In this document: positions 13,301 to 25,615 of the stretch, one piece after another
Layout of the letters: each line of letters begins with the position of its first letter
How positions within the stretch are numbered: position 1 is the stretch's first letter
Assembly: GCF_037975245.1 (NCBI RefSeq)
Contig: NC_092562.1
Location: forward strand, 19,066,054 to 19,130,053
Length of the DNA stretch: 64,000 bases
Direction: 5' to 3'
Source: Apostichopus japonicus
Taxonomy: Eukaryota > Echinodermata > Holothuroidea > Aspidochirotida > Stichopodidae
Made by a program: the position numbers and the translations under genes
The notes under the pieces: generated by a model
What the model saw: only the letters and a program-made list of their open reading frames with translations
What the model was told of the DNA's origin: nothing
Database searches by the model: none

Positions 13301-16300
13301 CGTTCCCAAATTTTTGGGGAAAAAAGTGCCAAGAACTGTAAATTCCCAGTGGTTCTGGATTCAAATTTCCAAATTATTTCGAGTCATTCATGAGTGGTAA
13401 GATATGTCGTCTCAGGGAGGAAGAATACTTTGAGAGTTGTAATAAAATGCTTGTTGAAGTTGGAGCCGGAGTCACCATTATTTGAGTTGTTGCCAAGACT
13501 GATGGCCTTTAACTCATTATTTGTGTATAAAACGTACAATATTTTAAAGTCATTTAGCTCTGTAGAATAAGGGACATGAAAGAGTCGGTCTTTAATCTAG
13601 TGTTCAGGAATTCTTTGAAATCATCACGGTACTTGCTCGATTTGAAAAGGTGGTATTTGTGGCAGAAAATAGTCCCTCCATCTATTGGAGAGCATTCAAG
13701 TGATGCAGTCATTTGTGAGAAACTTGTGGGAAATATAACGAACCTTTGGCCTTGATTTACCAGTCTTTATAAGTACAACATAAATGGGAAAAAAAGGGAA
13801 AAAAAGAGTAAAAAACGGAAAAAATAAAAGGAAAAAAAAATATTGGATAGATTTTTTCATTATTTTCTGTTGCTTACTTTGTTATTTATTTTTTTTATTC
13901 CCGTCATTGGTACATGTAACATAGAACTAGACTGGATCCCGACCCTAGTTGGGATAGGCGAAAAATATTTTAGGGGTCCGTCGCAAAACTGTCCAGAAAC
14001 GGTAACATTTAACAGAATGATTAAGTTGAATTTCATTAAAGCAAATCTGTATCACATTAATCATGAAAAGTTTTATGAACTATGCAATTAAACAACTATC
14101 CCCTTCCTCTTGATTTCGTCTGGAAAGTAAAATCAGAGTTTTTTACATGCAAAAGTCAAGTTCTGAGTCACCTGCGACAGAAAAGAGATTACAGGATTAA
14201 ATGATATTTCACTGCTTGGTGTGTTGTCAGTCTTTTTGATACCACATTGCATGGTTTCTTTTTCAAAAAAGATTTTTTGTTTTTTTGAAAAATAGAAAAT
14301 GGGGGCAAACCCTGTCATACATCCTACTTTAAAAAATTCATGTTTTTTTTTTTTTATTGGAAATATTACACATCAGTCAATATTTACCTGATTGAGCCCA
14401 GCCTTGTTGAGCGGCCTGTAATACATTAAAAACTAACAACACTTACTGAGGTTTGCGACAATATAGGTGAATAATTCTCCGCTCGTTAGCCAGAGTACAC
14501 AGGTTTTGTCATCAGGGGAGGAGTAACGCTTTTGTTGAAATCCAGAACACCTGTTGGGGTTACAGAGATCTGTAAAAATGGTGTAAAAATTACGTGATTC
14601 GAAGGCTGGTAAAGTGTTTACTGCCCACTTTGGGTTATTGTCTCCACCCAGTATGAAATATTTGGAATACCAGCATGAACATTGCTATTTATAGGGAAAC
14701 TGTTATTAATAGTGCTAGTTGTGGAGGCTGTAAAGGCTCATTGATTATGTGTATAAGTACCCAGTTGTCACCATCATTTGGGGAATGCTCAGTATATAAT
14801 ATATATATATAGATCTTTATTCTTTAAAGAAAATATAGTTCTAGCATTTTGCTTGTATTAATAGACAATAATATTTTTGATGCAGAGATAAAACTTACAG
14901 TAGAAAAAGAGGTTAAACAGCACATGGTTAGATTAACTTTGAGAGTAAAATATCAAATGCGAATGATATCTGCAAAATTGTTGCATATTGAAAGAGATCT
15001 CAAATAACTATTTAATACAACCATTCAATGAGTAAGCACTTGAGTAGCACTCGGGCCTCGGAATTTAGGTTACTTACTGGTTACAAGCAAGTGGATTTCA
15101 TCATAATTTGTCAATAGCCAAAAAAAAAACAAAAATACCAAAAATGCACAGACTGGCATTAAATAATTACGCCCACCTACATTTCTTCAACAGCAGCTGA
15201 ACTTGCTGAAGGTTAATTAGCAAAGATTAATGAATAACGATTGCACTAGATGTATAAAGGGATGTTCTGTTATCAGGCAATGTGACTAGTCTTATACAGA
15301 ATAGAAAAATGTTCCACCCAGTTAGTTGGAGATCCCCCATTGCAATATATTTGTACAATTAGATGAGATATGGTCAATTGAATGTAACCTTAGTTTGACT
15401 GCCTAACCCCCCCCTCCCCACCCCCATTTCCTTGTTGGTCTGTGATGTCATATAGGTAAAGCTAAGTACATTTTTATTATAATTTTCTTGTTGATTTATA
15501 CTTGAAACCTGATATGTTTTTTAATGTTTTGCCTTAAGCTTTCAAGGTTCTCTATATTTTTTTGTACTTTTTTTGTACTTTTATGTAGAAATATTATTCT
15601 CCTCTGTAAAGAAGTGAGTTAAATATTTTTGATAAAGAAAGAGAAAAATATCTTCAAGTGAATTGCTGTGATGATATAATTCACTTTGATGCAGAGTACT
15701 ATATATAGATATTATATAAGCTGTTATTAAAATGATGGTGGAAAGGGAGCAAATATTAAAATATTTCCCATTTTGGAGAAGTTACCTTCAAGATAGTGTG
15801 TTCCTAACATAATCCTTTAACCAGGAAGCTTTTAGAATAGCAGCTCCATGCTTTGACATTAGTTTGTACTTTATCAATTGTGTGTTATAAAAGTAGCAGT
15901 TCTCAAATTATATTGTCTTAAAATCAGATTAATATTATAGATTCCATGTAGTATGTTTTCAGATACATACTGTAACATTCCCATAGACCTTGCATCTTAG
16001 TTTCTGCCATTCTCGTATGACCTTTCCTTAGGGGGTAGACGGGAGGGGGGGTTGTCCCTCAATTCCTATGACAGCATGCGTATTTATCACTCTTCACGCA
16101 CCAGAGTCGTCTTTGCCAGTTCTAATTTTATACCACCAGTCTGTGATGTAAGTCAATAGACGCATACATATCTCATTATGATTATTAATAGCTCAGATGT
16201 TTATTTTCCAGGTGCATTATGGGATTGAGCTATGAGGAAGTAATTAAAAACACCCTGCTTACTTAGACACTTCAATTTTATTAATTTTTTTTTTTTAAAT

Positions 16301-16333
16301 CGCTGTGTTTGTTCTGGTTCGTCCTTTTAATAG
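10369..16333 (+). other. intron 1 (about 6.0 kb)
   Basis: The donor is gtaagc at 10369. The acceptor is a T-rich tract ending aatag at 16333, with an alternative cag six bases later. Contents are AT-rich sequence, a C-rich simple tract near 10490-10545, a TG run near 11527-11541, A-rich low-complexity sequence at 12590-12810 and 13785-13840, and a weak inverted repeat of A/T runs near 14262-14292. I found no coding exon, RNA gene or clear transposon. Confidence 0.75.
12560..12815. repeat. A-rich low-complexity tract
   Basis: About 250 bp dominated by short runs of aaaca, aaata and aaaga words on the plus strand. The minus-strand open frame across it is a string of Phe, Leu and Tyr produced by composition and is not a gene. 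Confidence 0.6.
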
Positions 16334-16339
16334 TAACAG
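16331..16339 (+). promoter_or_regulatory. tandem 3' splice acceptors 6 bp apart
   Basis: The bases tagtaacag offer two AG acceptors, after 16333 and after 16339. Both follow the same pyrimidine-rich tract and both keep phase 1. Use of the first adds Val-Thr-Ala after residue 125, and use of the second adds only Ala. The sequence alone does not say which is used. Confidence 0.55.
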
Positions 16340-17085
16340 CGGAGGAAGATGATCTCTGGTCTTCGGCAGACTTGTCCTCGTTGAACCTGTCTCTGCAGAG
16401 CCAGAGCTTTGTGTCTCACGATGACTGCAAGAGGAGGACGGAGGATGAGGTGGTAAGTGCGGAGAGGGGAGCATTCCAACACACCGACGTCATCGTCTCA
16501 TCGGAGGTCGCCGGCAACGGTGACGATGACAGTGGTATAAATGACGACGGTATTAATAGACCTTTATCCTCTACCCCAAAGTCACACCGGGGAAAGATAC
16601 GGAATCAAACCGTTGGTATCAAGCCAGGTCTAGATCAGAACTTGTTTGGCAGTGCCGGAGACGGCAATATAAATCAAGAGGAGAATCGCGTGAACGTCGA
16701 CAGTGGTGTAGCCGTTCGCCATGTGACTCATACAAATGCCGTCGAAGAAGCAACAGCTGGTAACTCAAAAACAGTCGATACAGGAGAGTTCGGGGTCAGC
16801 CATTCATCGCTGCTCCCAGGCTCGACGACTCGAACCGTGAATGCGTCAATTGATACCGCACAGAACTCAGTGGTATCCAACAGTGAGGCTTTCAGCGTTA
16901 ATGCACAGAGCAGGAGTTTAGACAGTGCAAGCAGAGAGGAGAGTAGGACTTGTGGAAATCCTAAAGCACATTCTCGCGATCGCATTCCGTCCATCGTAGT
17001 CGATTCAACTTCGGGAACATTCCTAGAGAAAACAGATCCCAAAACCAAGATGGGAAATATATTAGACAGCGACAAGGAAGAACAA
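16334..17085 (+). CDS. second coding exon: disordered acidic segment
   Basis: This exon completes codon 126 and adds 250 residues (127-376). It enters in phase 1, matching the donor at 10368, and leaves at the consensus donor gaacaa|gtaagt (17085/17086) in phase 0. The peptide starts with an acidic Trp-containing stretch (EEDDLW) followed by alternating Ser/Leu residues. It then becomes a long low-complexity sequence rich in Ser, Asn, Asp, Thr, Val and Gly with no predicted fold. GC content and CpG density are visibly higher than in the flanking introns, and the frame is open throughout. Reading on past 17085 gives hydrophobic intron-like peptide, which supports the donor. I do not recognise a domain. 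Confidence 0.82.
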
Positions 17086-18754
17086 GTAAGTTTTGTTCTT
17101 TGTTTTTACCGAGCTCTAAATGATATTTTATATTTTAATTTATCATTGGACATTTGTTATTTGACAAAATGTAAGCTCTTTGGACTTTTTGACCTGGCTA
17201 TTTTTTGAGGTGGAGACCAAATTTCCCAAAGTATAGGTTTATTGTGCAACTGTTAAATTCATCTTGGATCTTATGTCTTCTTATTTACAGTATGTGAATG
17301 ATGGATTATTTTATGTTTTGATTTCTTGGTTGGTCTTGTACAATCCTCTCTCTATGAAAGTTGTGATCATGTCAGCATGTACAAGGGTGGAACATTGCCT
17401 GAGTGTCTCGATGCTTGCACCAACAGCTCTCCTGTAGTTACAAGAAATGTAGTTACATGAAAGCAGCATGCCTGAATGTTTCTCAGCCATTTCATACATT
17501 CTGAATATGTAATCCAAAGTAGACAAGTTTGTTGTCATATTTTGGATTTCTAAGTACCAGCGGGGGCGTGCTTCTTTAATATCAAACCTGTACAAAATTC
17601 AACCTTCAACAAGTTGGTCCGCCTTTGTGCTGAAAACTGGACTGTATGATACTGTATGTACAGTAGTGTATAGAGTGCAGTTAGTTATTTTTTAACATTT
17701 ATAAGTTGTACCGTTTTCTGCTTTTTTGTAGAAGTTTAGTAGATATTAGGTGACACAATAGTTACTGCTGTGATATATAGTGAATGTATATGAAGCGTTG
17801 GGTGTGGTGGATTCAAAAGGAGGCAGTTATAGGTGATGATATGCTCATGTTAGTGGTGTGTGTTCTGGGGTGATAGGGTGGGGGTGAGAGGGGGTAGAGA
17901 AAGGTACTTGGCAACTGCATCATTTCTGAATGTAATCGATTGAGAAATTTATGAATATGATTCGATTATCAATATTTTTTTCCGGCCGGATCCACTTTTC
18001 ATGGTAGTAACATAAAACACTATGTAAAAAAAAACAATTTTCGAATTTACAATTTTTTTTGGGACTTTTGCTTCACTACTTGAAATGAACATGTATAGTG
18101 ACTAGACAAAAATTATGAGGTAATTTGTTATAGGGCTTCAACTACAGACTAGCATTGAAATAGTTAACAATTACAACTCAATAAAAGCTGGTTAACGGGT
18201 TAAAAGCATTTGAATTGAACCTACAGGTATTTAAATTTCATTTGTGTTACAAATAATGGCAGAAAGGTGAGAAAATTGGCTAAGTACTGCTCTCCTATTT
18301 AGGTGTTTATTGTTAGATATTGTCAATAGATAAGATATTTATTGAATGGGTTCTTTGCACTTATTATTGGCCGAGTTCAACTTGTGTTTATCTAGCTTTG
18401 TTCGTTGACAACCATTGCAGTGATACATATTGACTACTGCGTGGGAATGTCCACATGCCTTTAGTTACGTCCATAAACAGACCGAGTTGAATATCTTTGT
18501 TGTAGCTAGGTGTGTATGAAAATGAATAATCCTTCATTAGTTTGCCATAGGAATACAGTGAGTTATGGTCTGGTGCAACATCCATGGTCACAATGTTGAG
18601 GGATGGTGAGAGGGAGAGGAGAGAGAAGTTACTGTACCCCCTCTACAACCCCTCCTATATCATCGCATACCACTTACTGCCTAGCAACCCATGTAAAAAT
18701 TTTGCGAGGAAGCTGACACTTACGAATTATCTACTTTATATATATAATTTTATA

Positions 18755-19127
18755 ATTTTAGGTTTACAGTCTTGTTCAGGGCCAAGGCCCTCTCACTCGA
18801 CTTTACAACTTAACCCTGGTCATTGGTAACTTGTCACACCTACACACCAAAGTGTGCACAATTCAATCAATCTCTCCTGAGGCACCACAGTGCACCACAA
18901 CCACGTGTCTCCCAGGGGACTTCCCATAGGGTGCAGCCACAAACCGGCGCAAACAACTATATTTACAAGTTACCTCCCAAGTCCCCATTTATACACCTGG
19001 GTGAAGAGAGGCAATGGAGATAAAGCGCCTTGCCCAAGGACACAACGTAGTGATCTGGCCAGGGCTTGAACCTGTAATCCTTAGATCACAAGTCCACTGC
19101 CTTAACCACTTGAACACACCGCACTCA
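18755..19127 (-). mobile_element. tRNA-derived SINE, antisense to the host gene
   Basis: Read on the minus strand, the head near 19127-19055 has an RNA polymerase III box A (gtggttaaggcag, 19109-19097) and box B (ggttcaagccc, 19072-19062) with tRNA-like spacing. A body follows containing ccttgggcaaggcgcttta and 'cacccaggtgtataaatgggg'. That wording is familiar from tRNA-derived SINEs widespread in marine invertebrates; this is recall, not a search. The 3' boundary near 18755 is uncertain, and no clear target duplication was found. Open frames through it are not genes. Confidence 0.8.
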
Positions 19128-20098
19128 CACATATTCTATTTGGCAGTATATACCATCTCTTAACAACACAGAAATATTTTGCAATTCTCTTTGGAACTAC
19201 TTTTACTGACATTTCAGTTGATCCTAGAACTACTTTTCTTTAAGCATAGATCTGCAATGTTTCTTGCGACTTTAAACGTACAGCCAACTTTACAGTCAGA
19301 CTACTTTCTGGCATAGTTTTACGGTAGAAAAACGGCTGGGGAATGTGGCCTCTGGATTTAGATTTTTTTATAGACAAAAAACAGAATAGTATGGTGCCCA
19401 AATTTGAATGTGTCCAATTAGGAGAAAAACATGCAAACAAACAGATCAGTAACATTTGTGAAGGATTCCGCAAGGCCTCCAGATAGTCGCAGTATCGCAA
19501 TTTCTTAGGAAGCAACAGGTGTGAGACAAAATCTTGCCCAGAAAAACAAACTCTGTCCTGTATTTACGATAGATACTGGACCCTTATCTTGCAATAGACA
19601 AGATGACAAGGTAACACTCAGATTTTAATGGCCAACTAATTATGTTCAATCCTTTGTTCAGCCCTTTTTTAGTGAATTCTTCTTCTTTTTTTCCTCATTA
19701 AATAACATTTATTTAGTTCAACTGGTAATGAGCCCCTTTAATTCTGTCAGTCTTTTGTAAGGTTAGTTCTAAAGTTGAAACCTTGCTTTTGGTTCTTCCC
19801 TGTAACAAGAAATGTTTACTATGGGATCAATAGGAGAACCGTGTTCTGCTTCTGTAGTCACACACAATAGCTTTGGAATGTCAGATCTTACCACCACATG
19901 TAAAATGGGATCATCTCCTAGATGTGATAGCTAGAAAATATCTTCTTGGACTGTTCCATTTATATCATAGGGTTGGTCGAGATCTCTCACACTTTTCCAA
20001 TGGGTGTGTATATATAATGTTTACTGTGTGGTAAAACTATTTACAGTGACATGTACACAAGGTCAGTTCAGGTGAGACTTGCAGTACTCACTTCAAAT

Positions 20099-20175
20099 AA
20101 CAACTCCCTGCTTTGACATATGTAACCAGGGAGTTCCATAACAACTCCCTGATGTAACATTGATCAGGGAGTTGT
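20099..20175. repeat. two adjacent hairpins sharing one stem sequence
   Basis: The first stem pairs aactccctg (20102-20110) with cagggagtt (20127-20135). The second pairs acaactccctgat (20141-20153) with its exact complement (20163-20175) across a 9-base loop. The four arms are the same word in alternating orientation, so the stretch can also refold by pairing arm 1 with arm 4. Confidence 0.75.
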
Positions 20176-20297
20176 CATGGAAATATCATCCTGTTGTTAT
20201 GGTTACAATCTTGATGTACAGGGGGACTATGGGTTGAGAGTGAATCAATTTGTTTGATTTTCATGCCCATGCAGGCTCTATCTTGGGTGACTTTTTT

Positions 20298-20600
20298 AAT
20301 CGAAACTATACAGTATGAAATGTTTCCCCCGAAAGGTAATGAGGGCGGTATTGAAGACCTTAGCATGCATAGAATCCGGATATGTGTGAACCTGATTTAT
20401 TCACTTTGGCTTTGGCTTTGAGTACAACGCTTCTGCATGCTGCCCTGCTGGACGAATCTGACCGTAGTAGTAATTACAGACTTTGTGATCGGTGTTACAG
20501 TCATTGCCGACTTTGCAATCCGCGGTCCCCCCTTACAATTTGCAAGGTCGGTAAGAGTGACTCCATATTTTTTACTATCGGGAAACCCAAACAGTATTCA
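20298..20600 (+). repeat. dispersed ~300-bp family, copy A
   Basis: It shares with copies B and C a series of blocks in the same order: acagtatgaaat, gagggcggtattgaag, cttagcatgcat, a gacctgattaattcac-like block, ggctttgagtacaa and ggacgaatc. A GC-rich part naming 'gactttgcaatccgcgg' follows, then 'ggtcggtaagag'. Short open frames through copies A and C translate to similar peptides, but the lengths are small and copy B is broken, so no gene is called. Class is unknown; no terminal repeats were found. Confidence 0.7.
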
Positions 20601-22474
20601 GGTAGGACCGGAGGTTAGGATATGAGCTACAGATGTTTGTCCACGATCAGTGTCTGTTTGATAAATATGTGAGTTCATTAAAACTTTTTAAGGCCATCCT
20701 CTGTTTGGTCTAAGATTAGTTTAGTTTGTTCTAAGTTTGTGGAGCTGAAGGTTGTGTCCCAACTGATTTTGGTAGTGGCATGAACGTTTGTAGAAGAGCT
20801 GTAGTCAGATCAAAATTTGTACGATAGAGGGGTGGGGATGTGGGTTAGTTGAATGCCAATCCCATTTGGGGATCTTGGGATCTTTCCCTAGAAAAGAATT
20901 CAAAGTTATGACATCAAATGGTGCATTATTGAGTCATATATCTAGAGGCTATAAATGAGGCCTATACATAGGTCCAAATTTCCCAACATATGTGCTTATA
21001 AATACTTTTGAAATTTGAGGGGAAAAACAATCATTTAACTGAACATGCTCCCCCCCCATCCCCACCCCCTCACAAACTGACGTTGGAGGCCACTGGCTGT
21101 GATCTAAGCACCACTATCAGTTTCATAATTCTGCTCTGTTGTATTTCATCGAAAAGTCACATGGATGGGTCAATGTTACAAATCTGAAATGTAAAATGAT
21201 ACTATTGCATGACAGCTTTTCTTCTCATGGATTTACAAGTAAATTTACCAATGTTCGGTATAGAAGTCATGTTTTTAACTGTAATAAGCTCCTCATACAT
21301 CAAGCGTAACATCCACAGATCTAATGTTTGCCGTCATTAATGTGGGATTTCAGTCATAATTTCGCACAAGTTTTTACCGGTAAACTAGTTCTTTCAGGTA
21401 GTAACATTTTCTTCTGATCTGCAGAATAATGAGACGCACAGTTGCCATGCGTTTCGTGAAAGATGTGCATGTGTACTAAACCTAACAATACCTAACAAAC
21501 TGCCAGTGTGGGCTGTACTGTATGTTCATCCAATAGCATTTCCTGATGTGTTATTAATCTGTGCCGTTTTCTTACAACTTGGAATTCAGGGAGAGGGCCA
21601 AGGGGGGGGAGGGGGGTAGGGGCAAAGTATGCAAATGAACAAGGAGCCGACAATCCCACAGGAAATCTTTAGTAGTGTCATTTGTGGCATGACTTCAGAT
21701 AATAGATCACTTAAACTTCCACGGTCCCTCCCCTTGGCACCACTCTCTCCCCCTCTCCCTCCACATGCCACTAACCATAATAGAAATCTCTGAACTTTGG
21801 TCTCCAAAGCATGTTAAATTTAAGTTACTTTAATTGATCACAGAATTGTCTATGGAAGAGGCATAGCATGATAGAAATGCTAAAGGTTTGTATTTTATTG
21901 TAATAACTGCTAATAATTGCTACTCCAGCAATCCAATTTTTGTCATTGCCTCGATTCTGTTACAGTCGCATTTATTTTGAGGCTAAATTTAAACAAAACC
22001 TGTAGTGTGACTTGGAAATTCCAAATTTCTATTTACCATTTAAGGAAATGTTCAATTGGTAACTATGCCAGCTATGTGATATGTCTTGTTCTTTGCCCAC
22101 AGTTGGTTTGTGCTTGGTTAAGGTTCAATGAATTAAGGCAACTAAAAATAAAAATAAAAGAATGACGAAGAGAATAAGAAGATTGAAATAAATCAAACTT
22201 AACACGCCAGCAGTTATTGTTATTAAGTTACAAACACAGCACAGGTAACACCAAGCGGAAGTTTTTTTCCTTTGTTCGATTTGTCATCAATGAAGTAAAA
22301 TTCTTTTTCAGTTTGTTTTCAGTTGTTGTCTTGATTATGCGAGTTTTCTTGCATTCCTTGGCCATGTACAGTTTTTCCAAACTTGTGCAATATTATTGAG
22401 AAAAAAAATTAGGGTTGTAGCTGATCAAACTACTGATCAAATATTTTGAAATTTGTGTTTGTAGGATACATTCT

Positions 22475-22772
22475 TGATTTCCCAAAAATGTAAAAATATG
22501 GAGTCTCTCTTACCGACCTTGCAAAGTTTTGGGGGGGGGGGGAGGACCACGGATTGCAAAGTCGGCAATGCTTATATAAAGCGGATCATAAAGTAGGTAA
22601 TTACTATTACCTTTAGATTCGTCCAACACAGCAGCATACAGCAACATTGTACTCAAAGCCGAAGCCAAAGTGAATTAATCAGGTCACTCATCAGGTAGTC
22701 AATGCATGCTAAATTCTTCAATACCGCCCTGATTACCATTTTAGGGATACATTTCATACTGTAGTTTAGATT
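22475..22772 (-). repeat. dispersed ~300-bp family, copy B
   Basis: This is the same block order as copy A in reverse orientation. The match runs from 'aatctaaactacagtatgaaat' (minus strand from 22772) to 'ggtcggtaagagagactccatat' near 22500. A run of about 12 G at 22531-22542 interrupts it where copy A has a short C run. Confidence 0.7.
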
Positions 22773-24310
22773 CTCTATTTTTAAGTCCACCCTCACAAAC
22801 GTTTGCCCTCCCTGAGGTATCTCATTATCCTATACTTTACATGTACCCCAAATGTCTCGGAAAAGCTTAGCGGATCAGATTCTGTAGAAAATTTACATTT
22901 GAAAGCTAGTGAGCAATTTTAGCTTAATTGCTAAGCTTTTGGACCTAATACTGATGACACCTGTGTTACAATTTCTTCAATAATTGCCAGGACTAGGAAA
23001 TAAAAACATCTTGCATTTAATTGAGCAAAATTCCAGACAAGAATTCTGACAAGTTGCACCAAACTATATGTATCATTGCTACACGGTGAAACCCAACAAA
23101 CTTATAAAACTCAAATAGTATTGTTTGTACAGCTTTAGTCAGTACACAATATTCTATAATAGAACTTATGTCACAAAATCCACTATTTTTTCTCCGCACG
23201 CACATAAAATATGGCATAATTACAGATTTTTTATATTCAAAAAGACAATCATTTGTTAGTCATTTTCTATGAGAATAGGATCTACTGCAATTACTGCTCT
23301 CAAGTCTTCTGTGAAGTGTGACAGTTTATTATCCCTATTGAAATAATGGATCAATCCTAAAGCTTGAATAGCCCATTTTCAGCAAATCACACACAGCTTA
23401 GAAAAAATCCCAGTGAACAGACAACTTGCTTATTGTGTACACACACAACAAGCAAGGATTTGAAGAAAGCATGAATACACAGTCAGTGAGCATTCAAGAA
23501 GCTATTATATCAGAACTCAATAGTTAGCAGGTACAAGCTACCCAAATAACATCTCCTTGTGCTTTCTACTATAAACCTTGATGGGAAGAAGATTGTGCAA
23601 AAAGGAAAAGAAAAGAAGCTAAACATTAGCCTGTTATTTGTGGTAAAAAATTTTTGGCTGGATTTTTGGATTATACTGAATAAGATTTAAAAGGAGGACT
23701 TGGAAGAAAAGGTAAGACTATTTTTGAGTTGGCTTTTCAGGAGAAATTGTAACCAGCTGTTTTTTGGTAAGTCTGTAATAAAACTAAGTGCATCTGTTCA
23801 TCTCAGCTGCTAGTATGATATTATGTCTTTATCATTGCTTAGGTTTATTTTTCAGTTGCATCATTATACAGTTGTAGAGTAATATTTTCATTCCACTGTG
23901 GTGTGGTTAGTTGGTCAATGTATAGCTTGTAGCAGCAGGGAGGAAGGGAGGGGAGTTCAGGGAGGAACTCCGTCTCTCCTCGGTAGTGGTAACAGGTGAC
24001 CTACACCATGGAGAGACAACAAGATGAAGATGAGTATTAACAGGCTCTGTGTGTAGTGGCAAATTCATTGAAGAGAGAATGCATGGAATAATTAGTATAA
24101 ACATTTTGCAAAAAGCTTCAGAAATATTTATTTATGTATTTAACTGGGTTAGTTTAAATCATTATAAGATGCCAAAAACCCGTAGGTTACAACATCTAAG
24201 GGGCAGTAAATTTTTGTGTAACAATGTAGCAATTTGGTCATTTTGTAAGCTGTTTGATATGCTAACCCAGGTTAAGCATTCACTGTCAAAGTACACATTG
24301 CTATGGATCA

Positions 24311-24390
24311 GAATGAGTACAACATCATGAGAATGAGTACAACATCATTAGAATGAGTACAACATCATGAGAATGAGTATAACGAGTACT
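24311..24390 (+). repeat. 20-bp tandem array, four copies
   Basis: Units start exactly at 24311, 24331, 24351 and 24371 with the consensus gaatgagtacaacatcatga. The last unit is diverged in its second half. The word gagtac keeps recurring, irregularly spaced, to about 24550. Confidence 0.9.
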
Positions 24391-25502
24391 AGTGCAAAGC
24401 TCTGAGCTTGGATACGAGTACATAATTTTATGCTACTTCCTATACTGCATTACTATGCAAAAATACCCTGATTATGAGTACAAATCCATGCGAAGGAGTA
24501 CAATTACAGGTAACCACATACTGTACATGTGCTAGAATATGAGTACCAGCATCCTGCAAGTCCGCTAAGGATGTTCTTTTCTCTTTAATATACTTTCATG
24601 ACAGTCTCATGGACTGATGTGGACTCAAGTGAAAGATTTCCTTAAAATAAATAAATACAATTTATCAGGTACTGTACATTGTTGTACATGTCAGTATCAA
24701 AAAGAGAGTAATTTCTTGAGAAAACCTTTTTGATCTCTGAAATTTCATCGCAACGTTTCATTTAGGAGATACGATGATGAATCGTAAACATGCAGAGTAA
24801 ATAAAAATGTGCTGTTTCTTCTGTACAATACAATACAATTCTGAAATCTTTTCGTTGTTTGATAATTGATATCTTTAATGTTATCACAAGGAGTTATTCA
24901 AATTTACTTTACATCAAAGCTTTGTTTATTGGATTTCATATTGACTTTGTGAATTTTGTTAAATATTTTTTATGGAGTAGTTTTTTGCTCAGGAATTTTT
25001 GCCAAGTGTCAGAACATATTAATTAATTAGTCAACACATATAAAGGTAGGTCTGTAGGAGGGAGTTCCAAAAATATGAAACTGCTCAGGCACTTTATGTT
25101 GCAAAATATAAAACTAAAAGAATAAAAACTAAAATTGGGGGCTGGAGGGGGAGGGGGGGGGGAGAGATTTAGGAAAGGTATATACTGTATTTTTATCAAG
25201 CTTTTCAAATTTTCTAAATAATTTTTTTAGTATTACTGTAGTTGTCAACGTGCCTACAACAATAGGAAATTTAACTGTCAGTTGCAGGTTTTTACACTCG
25301 GAATGAACTTGGCTGTCCTCCCTTCGTCTTTCTGTCTTTCTCACCATTTCTCAACCGACTGCAGCTTTGTTACTTCTTGAGTGAATATCTTTGGCAAGTT
25401 TTCAGAGATTTGTCAGGATTTTAGTAGAACTGTTAGTGTGTGATCCAACAAATCAGGTGACAAAGTGAAAACATTCCCATGTGATTGTTAAGTAGTCCAT
25501 CA

Positions 25503-25615
25503 GTATATATAATATATGTATAATATATATATGTATAATATATATGTATAATATATGTATAATATATATGTATAATATATGTATATATGTGTGTATATTA
25601 TATTTATATATTATA
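25503..25615. repeat. AT-rich simple repeat
   Basis: Interspersed tatata, tatgtataa and atatatgta words make an imperfect AT microsatellite about 110 bp long. The minus-strand frame of repeated His/Ile/Tyr across it is an artefact. Confidence 0.85.

Noticed and set aside
13843-14091. 82-residue frame with a signal-peptide-like start
   Set aside because: It begins inside A/T-rich low-complexity DNA that yields Phe and Leu by chance; no further support.
19055-19127. Functional tRNA gene on the minus strand
   Set aside because: Box A and B are present, but the stems are imperfect and a long SINE body follows directly, so it is a SINE head.
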